From Amycolatopsis sp. EV170708-02-1 (GTDB lineage Bacteria; Actinomycetota; Actinomycetes; Mycobacteriales; Pseudonocardiaceae), in the NCBI RefSeq assembly GCF_022479115.1, contig NZ_CP092497.1, positions 6,696,001 through 6,760,000 of the forward strand: a stretch of 64,000 bases of DNA, in the 5' to 3' direction. The position numbers were made by a program, and so were the translations under genes. This document shows positions 33,527 to 42,818 of the stretch, piece after piece (the first letter of the stretch is position 1; every line of letters starts with the position of its first letter). The notes beneath the pieces are model-generated. The model saw only the letters and a list, made by a program, of their open reading frames with translations. It ran no database searches and was not told the origin of the DNA.

Positions 33527-34445
33527 CGGACGGTTTCCTCGGTGGCTTCGGTGGTCAGGGAAAGGAAGGCGCCTTCGAGGCCGACGGCGCTGATTTCGAT
33601 GTCGCTCGCTTCGGGCACGCGGCTCAGCAGCGCCCGCAGCGTGGCGTCGGAATCCGAACTGGAGATCGCGGCGCGGCCGCCGCGGAATTCGTAACCGGTG
33701 ACCGCGGGCAGCCCCGCGATCGCCGCCTCCCCCGCCGCGGGCACCACCGCGCGGATCGTGCGTCCCCGGCCAGCGCACGGACCTGCGCGACCGAACCGTC
33801 CGCGACGACCCGCCCCGACCTCATCAGCACCACACGGTCGGCGAACTCTTCGGCCTCTTCGAGATAGTGGGTGGCGAACAGGACCGTGCGGCCGGTGTTC
33901 GTGTACTCGTACATGGACTTCCAGAACTCGCGGCGCGTGCCGACGTCCATCGCGGCGGTCGGCTCGTCGAGGATCAGCAGATCGGGGTCGCTCACCAGCG
34001 CGACGGCGAACCGCACCCGCTGCTTCTGCCCGCCGGAAAGCCTGGTGGAGCGGCGGTTCGCGAGGTCCTCGATCCCGGCGCGGCGCAACGCCTCCCGTAC
34101 CGACATCGGCTCGCGGTGCAGCGCCGCGACCATGCCGACGGTCTCGGCGACCGTGAGATCTTCGAGGAGCGCGCCGCCCTGCAGCATCGCGCCGATCATC
34201 CCGTCGCCGACCGCGTCCCCCGGCTCGCGGCCGAACACGGTCACCGTGCCGCTGTCGGGCACGCTCAGGCCCAGGATCATGTCGACGGTGGTGGATTTGC
34301 CCGCGCCGTTGGGGCCGAGGAGCGCGACCACCTCGCCCGGCGCGATCGTCAGTTCCACGCCGTCGACGGCGTGGACGTCGCCATAGTGCTTACGCAGCCC
34401 GGAAAGCCGTACCGCCGCCCCTGCGGTGATGTCTTGTTCTCGCAT
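33523..34445 (-). CDS. ABC transporter ATPase, frameshifted near the C-terminus
   Basis: From ATG 34445 the protein has all nucleotide-binding motifs: Walker A GPNGAGKST, Q-loop MLQGGALLED, signature LSGGQKQR, Walker B LLILDEPTAAMD and switch histidine FATHYLEE. After VRALAGDA the frame enters a low-quality Arg-rich tail to 33624. In the next phase it continues as IRAVVPAAGEAAIAGLPAVT and ISAVGLEGAFLSLTTEATEE, ending in an ATGA overlap with the permease. One missing base near 33757-33768 explains this; the restored product is 307 residues. The exact operon junction argues that the downstream frame is the true end. Confidence 0.88.
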
Positions 34446-34541
34446 GCCTTGAGCTTGTCGCGCGGGGGCGCCGCGGACGTGGGCCGCGCGTCATGACCTG
34501 AGGGTGACAGTTGTCAGGGGTGGCCCGGCACCTCGCGGCGC

Positions 34542-34600
34542 AAGTACGTGAAGGCCCCCTTCACTGCGCTAGACGCAATGAAGGGGGCCTTCACGTACTT
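34542..34600 (-). terminator. Terminator of glyS, perfect 22-bp stem
   Basis: The arm at 34542-34563 (starting AAGTACGTGAAGGCCCCCTT) is fully complementary to 34579-34600 across a 15-base loop. It begins 13 bases after the glyS stop on the minus strand. It shares the GTGAAGG..CCTTCAC core with the hairpins at 19546, 52153 and 63179. Confidence 0.8.
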
Positions 34601-34613
34601 CCCAAAGCGGAAC

Positions 34614-36002
34614 TCAGGCGCCGATCAGCCGGCCCGCCAGATAAGACTCCAGCTTGTCGATCGCGACCCGCTCCTGCGCCATGGTGTCGCGCTCCCGCAC
34701 GGTCACCGCGTGGTCGTTGAGCGAATCGAAGTCGACGGTGACGCAGTACGGCGTCCCGATCTCGTCCTGGCGCCGGTAGCGGCGGCCGATCGCACCGGCG
34801 TCGTCGAAGTCGACGTTCCAGTGCTTGCGCAGCGCCGCCGCGACGTCGCGCGCCTTCGGCGTGAGATCGGCGTTGCGGGACAACGGGAGGACGGCGACCT
34901 TGAACGGCGCGAGCCGGTAGTCCAGCTTGAGCACCGCGCGGGTGTCGGTGCTGCCCTTGGCGTTCGGCACCTCTTCCTCGTGGTACGCGTCGACGAGGAA
35001 CGCCATCATCGACCGGCCGACACCGGCCGCGGGCTCGATGACGAACGGGCGGAACCGCTGCTTCGTGGCCTGGTCGAAGAACGACAGGTCCACACCGGAG
35101 TGGTTCGAGTGCGTCGTGAGGTCGAAGTCGGTGCGGTTCGCGATGCCTTCGAGCTCGCCCCACTCCTGGCCCGCGTTGAACGCGAAGCGGTACTCGATGT
35201 CGACGGTGCGCTTCGAGTAGTGGGAGAGCTTTTCCTTCGGGTGCTCGTAAAGGCGGAGGTTGTCCGCCTTGATGCCGAGGTCCTTGTACCACTCGGTGCG
35301 CGCGTCGATCCAGTACTGGTGCCAGGTCTCGTCCTCGCCCGGCTCGACGAAGAACTCCATCTCCATCTGCTCGAACTCACGCGTGCGGAAGATGAAGTTG
35401 CCCGGCGTGATCTCGTTCCGGAACGACTTGCCGATCTGGCCGATGCCGAACGGCGGCTTCTTGCGCGCCGCGGTCTGCACGTTGAGGAAGTTGATGAAGA
35501 TGCCCTGCGCGGTCTCCGGGCGGAGGTAGTGCACGCCTTCCTCGGACTCGACCGGGCCGAGGTAGGTCTTGAGCATCATGTTGAAGTCACGCGGCGCGGT
35601 GTACTGCCCGCGGGTGCCGCAGTTCGGGCACGGCACCTCGGACAGGTCGTCCTCGGACACCTCCTTGCCCGAACGCGCGGAGAAGTCCTCGGCCAGCTGG
35701 TCGGCGCGGAACCGCTTGTGACAGGAGAGACATTCGATCAGCGGGTCGGTGAAGACGTCCAGGTGACCCGACGCGACCCACACCTGGCGGGGCAGGATCA
35801 CCGACGAGTCGAGGCCGACGACGTCGTCGCGGCTCTGCACGACGGTCTTCCACCACTGCCGCTTGATGTTGTCCTTGAGTTCGACACCGAGGGGCCCGTA
35901 GTCCCACGCCGACTTGGTACCGCCGTAGATCTCTCCACACGGGAAAACGAAGCCTCGACGCTTGCACAGGCTGACGACGGTCTCAATGGTGTTGGCGGGC
36001 AC
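34614..36002 (-). CDS. glyS: Glycyl-tRNA synthetase (class II, dimeric type)
   Basis: The product is 462 residues from GTG 36002, the usual bacterial alpha2-type length. Signatures: [20 protein letters not shown] near the start, zinc-type cysteines in [11 protein letters not shown] and CPNCGTRGQ, class II motif 2 in [20 protein letters not shown], and motif 3 in [13 protein letters not shown]. The C-terminal anticodon-binding domain includes [11 protein letters not shown] and [20 protein letters not shown]. It charges tRNA-Gly. As in mycobacteria, the ArsR and Zur genes lie nearby, here with a sortase cluster between. Confidence 0.98.
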   Translation of the reverse strand: MPANTIETVVSLCKRRGFVFPCGEIYGGTKSAWDYGPLGVELKDNIKRQWWKTVVQSRDDVVGLDSSVILPRQVWVASGHLDVFTDPLIECLSCHKRFRADQLAEDFSARSGKEVSEDDLSEVPCPNCGTRGQYTAPRDFNMMLKTYLGPVESEEGVHYLRPETAQGIFINFLNVQTAARKKPPFGIGQIGKSFRNEITPGNFIFRTREFEQMEMEFFVEPGEDETWHQYWIDARTEWYKDLGIKADNLRLYEHPKEKLSHYSKRTVDIEYRFAFNAGQEWGELEGIANRTDFDLTTHSNHSGVDLSFFDQATKQRFRPFVIEPAAGVGRSMMAFLVDAYHEEEVPNAKGSTDTRAVLKLDYRLAPFKVAVLPLSRNADLTPKARDVAAALRKHWNVDFDDAGAIGRRYRRQDEIGTPYCVTVDFDSLNDHAVTVRERDTMAQERVAIDKLESYLAGRLIGA

Positions 36003-36093
36003 TCCACGCTCCGAAGCATGCGGGGACGGGTATGGGCTAGAAGGACAAGACTAACCGCCCGTCCCCGCACGACCTCCGGCGAGGTCGGACCGC

Positions 36094-36756
36094 TCAGGGC
36101 CTGCTGACCAACGAGGCGGTGACGACGCGGTTGTCCTCGTAACCGTCGGTCCCGCCGACGTACTCGCCACCGCAGGTGACCAGCACCAGCCGATGCGGCC
36201 CGTCCGGCCCGAACAGTTTCTCCGCCTGTTCGGCGAGTTTCGTCTTGTGCACGGTGACGATCTCGCCGATCTTGTACACCCACCTGCCGCCGTCGGTGTC
36301 GACGACGTTGACCTCCTGGCCGGTCTTGAGCCGCCACAATTCGTCGAACGGGCCCTTCTTCCCCTTCCAGTTCACATGCCCGGAGAGCAGGGAAGCGCCC
36401 TGGTCGGCGCCCAGTTTCGCGCCCCACCAGGTGGCTTCGTCGAGTCCCTCGGGGATGGGGAGGGTCCCGTCCGCGGTCAGTTCCTTGCGGATCAGTTTCG
36501 CCGTGCCGCCGCCGGGGAGTTTGACCGTGCCGGGCGCCTGTCCCAGGTCGGCCGGGGTCTGGGGCGTCTGTCCCGCGGACGTGTTCGCCTGGTCCTGGAT
36601 GGCCGCGACGACAGGATCACTCGTTCCGGTGAACACGAACACCGCGACCACGGCCGCCACCACGAAGATCGCGGCGCCGATGAGGATGAACCCCAGGCTG
36701 GAGCGCTTTTTCGGCTGCTCCTCACTCGCCGTACCGTCGTCGAACTGTCCCACCAT
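36094..36756 (-). CDS. Class F sortase
   Basis: The product is 220 residues. A membrane anchor (GFILIGAAIFVVAAVVAVFV) follows a short cytoplasmic tail. The sortase fold shows the catalytic His in ASLLSGHVNW, the nucleophilic Cys in LVLVTCGGEY and the Arg in EDNRVVTAS, all in the right order. It cleaves a C-terminal sorting signal and transpeptidates the protein to the cell wall. A paralogue and a putative cell-wall protein lie just upstream in the same direction; a hairpin at 36845-36910 separates this gene from them. Confidence 0.92.
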   Translation of the reverse strand: MVGQFDDGTASEEQPKKRSSLGFILIGAAIFVVAAVVAVFVFTGTSDPVVAAIQDQANTSAGQTPQTPADLGQAPGTVKLPGGGTAKLIRKELTADGTLPIPEGLDEATWWGAKLGADQGASLLSGHVNWKGKKGPFDELWRLKTGQEVNVVDTDGGRWVYKIGEIVTVHKTKLAEQAEKLFGPDGPHRLVLVTCGGEYVGGTDGYEDNRVVTASLVSRP

Positions 36757-36844
36757 CGGGTATTACTCCTTGCTCGCGTCTGGCCGCCGGAGCGGCCGGT
36801 GTCGCTAGACACGCGACGCGAGCTGACCTGGGTTGCATGGCATT

Positions 36845-36910
36845 CCGCGTTTCGTCCTCTGAATGCGGTCCTTGCGCGTGCAACTACCGCATTCAGAGGA
36901 CGAAACGCGG
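36845..36910. terminator. Hairpin between sortase genes, perfect 24-bp stem
   Basis: Arms 36845-36868 (CCGCGTTTCGTCCTCTGAAT and following) and 36887-36910 are exactly complementary across an 18-base loop. The arms match those at 23818-23867 except for a few bases. It ends the upstream sortase-substrate transcript three bases after its stop. Confidence 0.8.
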
Positions 36911-36912
36911 GG

Positions 36913-37542
36913 TCAGGCGGGCGGCCCGGAAACGGGGGTCGCGACGATCACCTGGTTGTCCCGGTAGCCGTCGGTCCCGCCCAGGTAGTCGCCACCGCAG
37001 GTGACCAGGACCAGCCGATGCGGCCCGCTCTGCGCGAACAGCTTCGCCGCCTGCGCGGGCAGGTCGTTCTTGTGCACCGTGACGATCTCCCGCACGCGAT
37101 AGACCCAGATACCGCCCGCCGCGTCGCTGACGGCGACCTCCTGGCCCTCCCGCATCCGCCACAGCTCGTCGAACGGTCCTTTGACGCCGCCCCAGTTCAC
37201 GTGCCCGGAGATCAGCGCCGTACCCGCTTCGGCGCCGAGCCGCGCACCCCACCAGGCCGCGTCGCCGAGCCCGCGCGGGATCGGGAGGACGCCGGTGGAG
37301 TTGACCTCGGAGCGCACGAGCCTCGCCGATCCGCCTTCGGGCAGGCGGATGGTGCCGGGCCGCTGCCCGCGTTTCGAACTGTCCGCGGGCAGCGCCAACG
37401 GAGCGCCGTCCTCACCGGGCAGGACCGCGGGTTCCGCGAACGACACCGTCTGTTCCGACGGGATCCAGGTCAGCACGATCACGCCCGCGGAGATGGCGAG
37501 CGCCGAGACGACGGCGGACAGTGCCGCCAGCCATGGCCGCAC
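36913..37542 (-). CDS. Class F sortase, second copy
   Basis: The product is 209 residues from GTG 37542 with GGAGGAG-like bases upstream. An N-terminal helix (LAALSAVVSALAISAGVIVL) is followed by the same catalytic set: GTALISGHVNWGG, LVLVTCGGDYLGGTDG and the Arg in YRDNQVIVA. It is clearly homologous to the copy at 36094 over the entire length. It starts 8 bases after the stop of the putative substrate gene, so the two are co-transcribed. Confidence 0.92.
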   Translation of the reverse strand: MRPWLAALSAVVSALAISAGVIVLTWIPSEQTVSFAEPAVLPGEDGAPLALPADSSKRGQRPGTIRLPEGGSARLVRSEVNSTGVLPIPRGLGDAAWWGARLGAEAGTALISGHVNWGGVKGPFDELWRMREGQEVAVSDAAGGIWVYRVREIVTVHKNDLPAQAAKLFAQSGPHRLVLVTCGGDYLGGTDGYRDNQVIVATPVSGPPA

Positions 37543-37550
37543 GGGAGGAG

Positions 37551-38624
37551 CTACTTCTCCCGCACCGGAACGGGCTTGCGACGGCGGAAGAGCAGCATGG
37601 CCGCGGCGCCGATCACGATGCCGCCACCCAGCAGCCCCAGCCCGACCACGGTCCGCGTCGAATCCTCGGCCTGCGGCGGGATACCGCCCGCGGGCACCGT
37701 CCCCGGCACCGCGGGCTGCTCGGGCGCCGCGCCCGGCCCAGTACCGCCGGCGGGCTTCGCGACGAAGTTCTTCGGGATCGAGCAGCTCACGCCGCCGAGC
37801 ACGAGCGTCGTGCGGGCCTCGCGAAGGTCCTTGCCCGCGTCGTCGCGCACGTGCGTGACGATGTCCACCTTCCAGCCCGCCACCGCGGTGACGTCGCCGC
37901 TGCGCCAGCCGTCCTGCCGGATGAGCTGGTCGAAGGCGGTCACGCGGGACACGGTCAGGTCGGAGGTGGTCTTGTCCTTACTGGCCGTCTTGTCGATCTC
38001 GCCGATCGAGGGCGGGCCGAGCTTGAGCCCCTTGACGTCGACACCCGAGGCGCCGGACGGCTTGAGCGTGCCGGTTTCGTCCCGCACCCAGATCTTGCCG
38101 ACACTCGTCGACGACGTCGCCTTGCCCGGCGACGAGCAGTCGACGGAGCTCTTCGCGCCTTCGAGCACGAGCACGGTGTTGTCGGCGGGCTTCGCGCCGC
38201 CGCGCCCGTTGTCGAGCAGGGCGTAGTTGCTCTCCGCGACCGCCGTCGGGACCGTGGTCTGCTGCAGCGCGGCGACCACGTTGTGGTCACGGCTGGCGAT
38301 ACCGGGCGGGAACGGGCTCTGCGCGCCGAAACGGCCCAGGTTGACGGCCCATTTGTCGCCGAAGGTGTTCTTCTCGCCGTCGTCGCGCGGGACGACGGTG
38401 CGGTCCGGGGAGAGTTTCGACTGTCCGGGCGTCAGCGGCGAGCGCTGGGTCTCGGTGATCAGCGATCCCGGGTTCCCGATGCGCACCGACGCCACGTTCG
38501 CGAACGACACGGGGCCGGTCTTCTCATCGACGGCCTGCGTCGTCTGCGCCGAGGCGAGCCCCGGAACCGACGCCAAAGCGAAGGCCGCCGTCGCGGCGGC
38601 CAGCTTCGTCACGAAACGAGTCAT
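37551..38624 (-). CDS. Secreted protein with C-terminal anchor, putative sortase substrate
   Basis: The product is 357 residues from ATG 38624 with a Sec signal peptide (TKLAAATAAFALASVPGLAS then AQ). The middle has Ser/Thr-rich beta segments and two cysteines. The C-terminus has the layout of a sorting signal: a Pro-rich linker (GTVPAGGIPPQAED), a hydrophobic helix (VGLGLLGGGIVIGAAAMLLF) and a basic tail (RRRKPVPVREK). No LPxTG is present before the helix, so either the class F enzyme uses another motif or the protein is simply membrane-anchored. The tight operon with a sortase supports a functional link. Confidence 0.75.
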   Translation of the reverse strand: MTRFVTKLAAATAAFALASVPGLASAQTTQAVDEKTGPVSFANVASVRIGNPGSLITETQRSPLTPGQSKLSPDRTVVPRDDGEKNTFGDKWAVNLGRFGAQSPFPPGIASRDHNVVAALQQTTVPTAVAESNYALLDNGRGGAKPADNTVLVLEGAKSSVDCSSPGKATSSTSVGKIWVRDETGTLKPSGASGVDVKGLKLGPPSIGEIDKTASKDKTTSDLTVSRVTAFDQLIRQDGWRSGDVTAVAGWKVDIVTHVRDDAGKDLREARTTLVLGGVSCSIPKNFVAKPAGGTGPGAAPEQPAVPGTVPAGGIPPQAEDSTRTVVGLGLLGGGIVIGAAAMLLFRRRKPVPVREK

Positions 38625-38853
38625 GTCTCCCCACTGCCTCTCCGGGCCCTCAGAGCGCGGTCGTCAGCGTACGAGAAGCGACGAAACGCTCCGCGACAAC
38701 CTTGCACCGTTGGCGACCACATGCGAAGTGGAATGGTCATTTCTTTGCGAAGTCACCCGAATGGAGCAGTAACATCGCCGCCAAGTGGTCGCCCGGTCGG
38801 CGAACAGACCACCGGGGGCGGGAACACTAAGATGGGCTGGACTGTTACTGGCA

Positions 38854-38870
38854 ATGACTTCGGAAATCAT
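38854..38870. promoter_or_regulatory. Imperfect palindrome upstream of ArsR gene
   Basis: ATGACTTCGGAAATCAT has ATGA/TCAT ends and a partly symmetric centre, 19 bases before the preferred ArsR start. It could be an ArsR or Zur binding site. The evidence is the symmetry and position only. Confidence 0.35.
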
Positions 38871-38889
38871 GATGGACATGGAGGCGGCG

Positions 38890-39273
38890 ATGGCTACGGT
38901 GACCCCGGACTCTGCCGCCCCGGGCCTCACGGAGGACCCCGGACCGCATTCGTCGGCCCGTCCCCCCGCCGAACCCGCCACGTCGGCCTCGCCCGCCGTC
39001 CTCGCGGACGCCGGCGACCTGCTCAGGGCGCTCGCCGCGCCCGTGCGCATCGCCATCGTCCTGCAGCTGCGTAACGCGGACAGGTGCGTGCACGAATTGG
39101 TGGACACGCTCGATGTCGCGCAGCCGCTGATCAGCCAGCACCTGCGGGTGCTGAAGACCGCGGGTGTCGTACAGGGTGAGCGACGCGGCCGTGAGGTGGT
39201 GTACCGGCTGGTCGACGATCACCTTGCGCATATCGTGGTGGACGCCGTAGCCCACGTTCAGGAGGGGAAGTGA
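38890..39273 (+). CDS. ArsR/SmtB-family metal-sensing repressor
   Basis: ATG 38890 (127 residues) is chosen because GGAGG lies at 38880-38884; several upstream in-frame starts exist. The winged helix-turn-helix is seen in LLRALAAPVRIAIVLQLRNA, DVAQPLISQHLRVLKTAGVV and the wing GERRGREVVYRLVDDHLAHI. The DHxxH-like DDHLAHIVVDAVAHV in the last helix fits the alpha-5 zinc site of SmtB-type sensors. Its stop overlaps the ribosome-binding region of zur, and this ArsR-Zur pair matches the SmtB-FurB operon of mycobacteria. Confidence 0.93.
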   Translation: MATVTPDSAAPGLTEDPGPHSSARPPAEPATSASPAVLADAGDLLRALAAPVRIAIVLQLRNADRCVHELVDTLDVAQPLISQHLRVLKTAGVVQGERRGREVVYRLVDDHLAHIVVDAVAHVQEGK

Positions 39274-39275
39274 GC

Positions 39276-39689
39276 ATGAGTCCGACGACGGCCAACAGTT
39301 CCGCGCCGGTGCCGGGACGCCGGTCGACGAAACAGCGGGCCGCCGTGGTCGAGCTGCTCAAGGAGATCGACGACTTCCGTTCCGCCCAGGAACTGCACGA
39401 CGAGCTGCGCAAACGTGGCGACGGCATCGGGCTCACCACGGTGTACCGGACGCTGCAGTCGCTGTCGGAGGCGGGCGAGATCGACGTCCTGCGCACCGAC
39501 ACCGGCGAGGCCATCTACCGGCGCTGCTCGTCGCACCACCACCATCACCTGGTGTGCCGGATCTGCGGCAGCACCGTCGAGGTCGAGGGGCCCGCGGTGG
39601 AGCGGTGGGCCGAGAAGATCGCTTCGGAGCACGGGTTCTCCGACATCAGCCACACCGTGGAGATCGTCGGGACCTGCTCGAACCACTGA
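39276..39689 (+). CDS. zur: Fur-family zinc uptake regulator Zur
   Basis: ATG 39276 (137 residues) is preferred to the GTG at 39270 because GGAGGGG at 39261-39267 is 8 bases upstream. The Fur DNA-binding domain is RSTKQRAAVVELLKEIDDFR with TTVYRTLQSLSEAGEIDVLR. The metal-binding core has HHHHHLVCRICG (CxxC). The C-terminal structural-zinc pair reads CSNH rather than the usual CxxC, so the fourth ligand may be histidine. It represses zinc uptake when zinc is sufficient. It is probably co-transcribed with the ArsR gene. Confidence 0.94.
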   Translation: MSPTTANSSAPVPGRRSTKQRAAVVELLKEIDDFRSAQELHDELRKRGDGIGLTTVYRTLQSLSEAGEIDVLRTDTGEAIYRRCSSHHHHHLVCRICGSTVEVEGPAVERWAEKIASEHGFSDISHTVEIVGTCSNH

Positions 39690-39701
39690 CGAGCTGTCCG
39701 T

Positions 39702-39747
39702 CTCGTGAGTGGCAAGGACGGTTAGAACCGTCCTTGCCACTCACGAG
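39702..39747. terminator. 46-bp palindromic terminator, copy 2
   Basis: A perfect 22-bp stem with an AG loop between the convergent zur and TIGR03943-type gene. The arm begins CTCGTGAGTGGCAAGGACGG. It is identical over all 46 bases to the copy at 57716-57761. Confidence 0.85.
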
Positions 39748-39761
39748 GTGACACAGTCCGC

Positions 39762-40487
39762 TCAGTACTCGTACGGGTCCTTCGGCGCCGGCACCTGCCG
39801 CACCGACGTGAGCGTCAAGTCCGGCATGTAGCTGTTCTCCCGCACCGCGGTCCCCGGCACGACCGTCCCGGTGACCTCCAGCCACGTGTCGTTCCCGTAG
39901 CCCGACACGCCCTCGCCGACCATCCGCACGGTGATCGGGAAGGCGTCGGCGGCGCAGCAGCCGATCACCATCCGCGCCAGCATCGTGTTGCCCTCGTTGT
40001 GCACGACGAACCCGGACAGCCGCACCGTCCGCCCGTTCAGCGAGCCACTGGAATCCCACCCGGCCCGGCTGACGAACTCGTTGACCTCCAGCGGCACCAC
40101 GTCGCCGGCGGGCAGCGGCGGGAAGGCGGCCGCGTTGCTCGCCGAAGCGCTCTGCGGTGCCCTCGCCTCGGTGCGGGTCACCGAATCGGCGCCGAGCGCG
40201 GGCGGCGCGACCAGGAACACCGCCAGCACCGGCACCATCAGCAGCCAGGCCGACCGGGTGTTGTGGTCGTGCGCGTGGATGTCCCCGGACACGACGGCGG
40301 CGGCCCGCGCGGCCAGCAGGTCGCGGACGATCGCGACCGCGCCCAGCGCGACCATCACCGCGCCGCCCGCGATGATCCACGGCTGCTGCGCGGGTTTGAC
40401 GTAACGCAGGTAGTCGCCGTTGATCGTGATCTTGAGCAGCGCGCCGCCGAGCAGGATCAGCAGGATGTTCTGGGTCTCGCGTTTCAC
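39762..40487 (-). CDS. TIGR03943/YcgQ-like permease subunit
   Basis: The product is 241 residues from GTG 40487, which overlaps the permease stop (GTGA). Two N-terminal helices (ILLILLGGALLKITI and WIIAGGAVMVALGAVAIVRD), a His-rich loop (IHAHDHN) and a third helix precede a soluble domain with RTVRLSGFVVHNEGNTMLAR and VIGCCAADAFPITVRMV. The pair with the upstream permease corresponds to YcgQ-YcgR, an uncharacterised transporter predicted to be zinc-related. Proximity to Zur and ArsR fits that idea. Confidence 0.88.
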   Translation of the reverse strand: MKRETQNILLILLGGALLKITINGDYLRYVKPAQQPWIIAGGAVMVALGAVAIVRDLLAARAAAVVSGDIHAHDHNTRSAWLLMVPVLAVFLVAPPALGADSVTRTEARAPQSASASNAAAFPPLPAGDVVPLEVNEFVSRAGWDSSGSLNGRTVRLSGFVVHNEGNTMLARMVIGCCAADAFPITVRMVGEGVSGYGNDTWLEVTGTVVPGTAVRENSYMPDLTLTSVRQVPAPKDPYEY

Positions 40488-41500
40488 ACGCCACCTCCGA
40501 GGATCAGCACACCCGAGACCACCGCGCACGACAGCGCGACCACGAACGTCACGGGCGCGAACCGCAGCGCGAACGATTTGCCGAAGGTGCCGGTCTGCAG
40601 GGCGAACAGCTTCACGTCGATCGCGGGCCCGACCACCAGGAACACCAGTTTCGGCAGCAGCGGCATCGCGGTCAGCGACGCGGCGACGAAGGCGTCGGCC
40701 TCGCTGCACAGCGCCAGCACGACGGCGAGCACGGCCATCACCAGCACCCCGAGCACGATCTGCTCGCCCAGCACCCCGAACCACTTGGCGGGCACCAGCA
40801 CGTTCATCGCGGCGGCGATCATCGCGCCGAGCACGAGGAACCCGCCCGCCTCGACCAGATCCGCCCGCGCGGTCTCGGCGAAGGTCTTCCAGCGCGAACC
40901 GTGCTGGACCTCGGGTAGGCGCCGCAGAGCCCGCTCCGCGATCCAGTCGAGCTTGCCCCACTTCGCCCACAGCCAGCCCATCACCATCGCCGTGGCGAGC
41001 GAACCGGCGAACCGCGCGAACACCATTTCCGGGTTCCCGGGGAACGCCACCGCCGTGGCGACCAGCACCACCGGGTTCACCGCGGGCGCGGCGAGCAGGA
41101 ACGTCAGCGCGGCCGCGGGCGCGACCCCCTGGCCGATCAGCCGCCGCGCGACCGGCACCGACGCGCATTCACACCCCGGCAGGGCGACCCCGGCCAGCCC
41201 CGCGACCCCGACCGCCGCACCGGCCCGGCGAGGGAGCACCTTCTCCAGTACCCGCGCGGGCACGAACGCCGCGATCGCGCCGCTGATCAGCACCCCGAGC
41301 ACCAGGAACGGCAGTGCCTGCACGCAGACGGCGACGAACACCGTCGAGCCGGTCCGCAGCGCGGGCACGTCGAACACCTGCTGGAGCCAGCTCTGCCCGA
41401 GGATCGCGATCAGCAGGATCGCGCAGAGCACCTCGATCGAGGTGATCTTGAACCGCCGGGCCGGCTTCTTCTCCGGGGCGCTCCTGGAAATGGTTTCCAT
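40484..41500 (-). CDS. YcgR-like (UPF0718/DUF318) permease
   Basis: The product is 338 residues from ATG 41500 with about eight to ten membrane helices in two halves, each including a conserved motif: GVALPGCECASVPVARRLI and VLALCSEADAFVAASLTAM. The paired cysteine-acid motifs and the inverted-repeat architecture are characteristic of COG0701 permeases. It is translationally coupled to its TIGR03943-type partner. Substrate unknown; metal ion transport is suggested by the ArsR-Zur neighbours. Confidence 0.9.
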   Translation of the reverse strand: METISRSAPEKKPARRFKITSIEVLCAILLIAILGQSWLQQVFDVPALRTGSTVFVAVCVQALPFLVLGVLISGAIAAFVPARVLEKVLPRRAGAAVGVAGLAGVALPGCECASVPVARRLIGQGVAPAAALTFLLAAPAVNPVVLVATAVAFPGNPEMVFARFAGSLATAMVMGWLWAKWGKLDWIAERALRRLPEVQHGSRWKTFAETARADLVEAGGFLVLGAMIAAAMNVLVPAKWFGVLGEQIVLGVLVMAVLAVVLALCSEADAFVAASLTAMPLLPKLVFLVVGPAIDVKLFALQTGTFGKSFALRFAPVTFVVALSCAVVSGVLILGGGV

Positions 41501-41537
41501 GCGCGCGATGATGCCAGGTGACCCTGTGTTCCGGCGG

Positions 41538-41960
41538 TCACTCCCCGGGAGCGGTGCCCAGCAGGTCCGAACGCAGCTGCGACGCCGTCGAGACGACCAG
41601 CATGAGCAGCGTTCCGAGCGGCGAGGGGTCCATGCCCTCGGCCGGGAACGCGTACCTCAGCGTGATGTCGATGCCCTTCTCCGAACGCACGACCCCGAGC
41701 GTCCCGAACAGGCCCTGCCCGGCGCGTTCGGCCGCCGAGGCCGCGATCGCCGGGTCGTCCGGCAGATCCCAGGCGACGACGCAGGTCAGGCTCAGCACGG
41801 TCAGCCCTTCGGCCAGCCGGGTCGCCTGGATGACGCACGGGACGTCCGCGTGCGAGAAGGTCAGTGCGCCGTCGTCGTCGACGTGGACTTCGAGATAGCG
41901 CTCGAGGGCTTCCCGTGCCGACGTCAGCAACGCCGCCGTGTCGGCTGCTTCGGTGGTCAT
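41538..41960 (-). CDS. Conserved hypothetical, YbjN/CesT-chaperone-like fold
   Basis: The product is 140 residues from ATG 41960, overlapping the uppS stop (ATGA). Pattern: an N-terminal helix ([20 protein letters not shown]), alternating strands ([35 protein letters not shown]) and a long C-terminal helix ([20 protein letters not shown]), resembling the YbjN or type III chaperone fold. No catalytic residues are seen. Coupling to uppS suggests a cell-envelope or quality-control role, but this is only inferred. Confidence 0.75.
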   Translation of the reverse strand: MTTEAADTAALLTSAREALERYLEVHVDDDGALTFSHADVPCVIQATRLAEGLTVLSLTCVVAWDLPDDPAIAASAAERAGQGLFGTLGVVRSEKGIDITLRYAFPAEGMDPSPLGTLLMLVVSTASQLRSDLLGTAPGE

Positions 41961-42778
41961 GCCTTCCCTTCGGAAGCTTTGTCGACGGCCCCGCCGAAGC
42001 GACGGTCCCGTTTCGCGAATTCGAGGCAGGCCCGCCACAGGTGGGTGCGGTCGAAGTCGGGGAAGAGCGTGTCCTGATAGACCATCTCGGCGTAGGCCGA
42101 CTGCCAGAGCAGGAAGTTCGACGTCCGCTGCTCCCCCGACGGCCGCAGGAACAGGTCCACGTCCGGCATGTCGGGCTGGTACAGGTACTTGCCGATGGTC
42201 TTCTCGGTGACCTTGTCCGGGTTCAGCTTCCCGTCGGCGACGTCCTGGGCGATCCGGCGCATGGCGTCGCCCAGTTCGGCACGGCCGCCGTAGTTGACGC
42301 ACATCGTCATGTTCAGCGCCGTGTTGTGCTTGGTCTTCTCCTCGGCGACCTGGAGTTCCTTGATGACGCTCGCCCACAGCTTGGGGCGGCGCCCCGCCCA
42401 GCGGATGCGGACGCCGATCGAACCGAGGTAGTCGACCTGGCGGCGGATGGTGTCGCGGTTGAAGCCCATCAGGAAGCGGACCTCTTCCGGGCTCCGCTTC
42501 CAGTTCTCGGTGGAGAACGCGTACACCGAAAGCCATTTGACGCCGAGTTCCACGGCGCCGCTGGCGACGTCGATCATCACCGCTTCGCCGCGTTTGTGGC
42601 CCTCGATCCGCGGCAGCCCCCGCTGGTTGGCCCAGCGGCCGTTGCCGTCCATCACCAGCGCCACGTGTTTCGGGAGGAGTTCCTTGGGGATCTCCGGCGG
42701 CCGGGCACCGGACGGATGCGGCTCCGGCGCGCGAAGTTCGAATTGTGACGCCTTGTTCTCGCGTCCCCTGCGCAGCAC
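41957..42778 (-). CDS. uppS: Long-chain (Z)-polyprenyl diphosphate synthase
   Basis: GTG 42778 gives 273 residues and is preferred because AGGAGG lies 7 bases upstream; the frame is open further. Family motifs: [20 protein letters not shown] with the catalytic aspartate, [28 protein letters not shown] and [20 protein letters not shown]. It condenses isopentenyl diphosphate to the lipid carrier (decaprenyl diphosphate in relatives) for peptidoglycan and arabinogalactan synthesis. It lies 40 bases downstream of recO on the same strand. Confidence 0.97.
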   Translation of the reverse strand: MLRRGRENKASQFELRAPEPHPSGARPPEIPKELLPKHVALVMDGNGRWANQRGLPRIEGHKRGEAVMIDVASGAVELGVKWLSVYAFSTENWKRSPEEVRFLMGFNRDTIRRQVDYLGSIGVRIRWAGRRPKLWASVIKELQVAEEKTKHNTALNMTMCVNYGGRAELGDAMRRIAQDVADGKLNPDKVTEKTIGKYLYQPDMPDVDLFLRPSGEQRTSNFLLWQSAYAEMVYQDTLFPDFDRTHLWRACLEFAKRDRRFGGAVDKASEGKA

Positions 42779-42818
42779 CTTCGAGCCTCCTGATCGAGTG
42801 AAACCTGTGCCTGCGACC

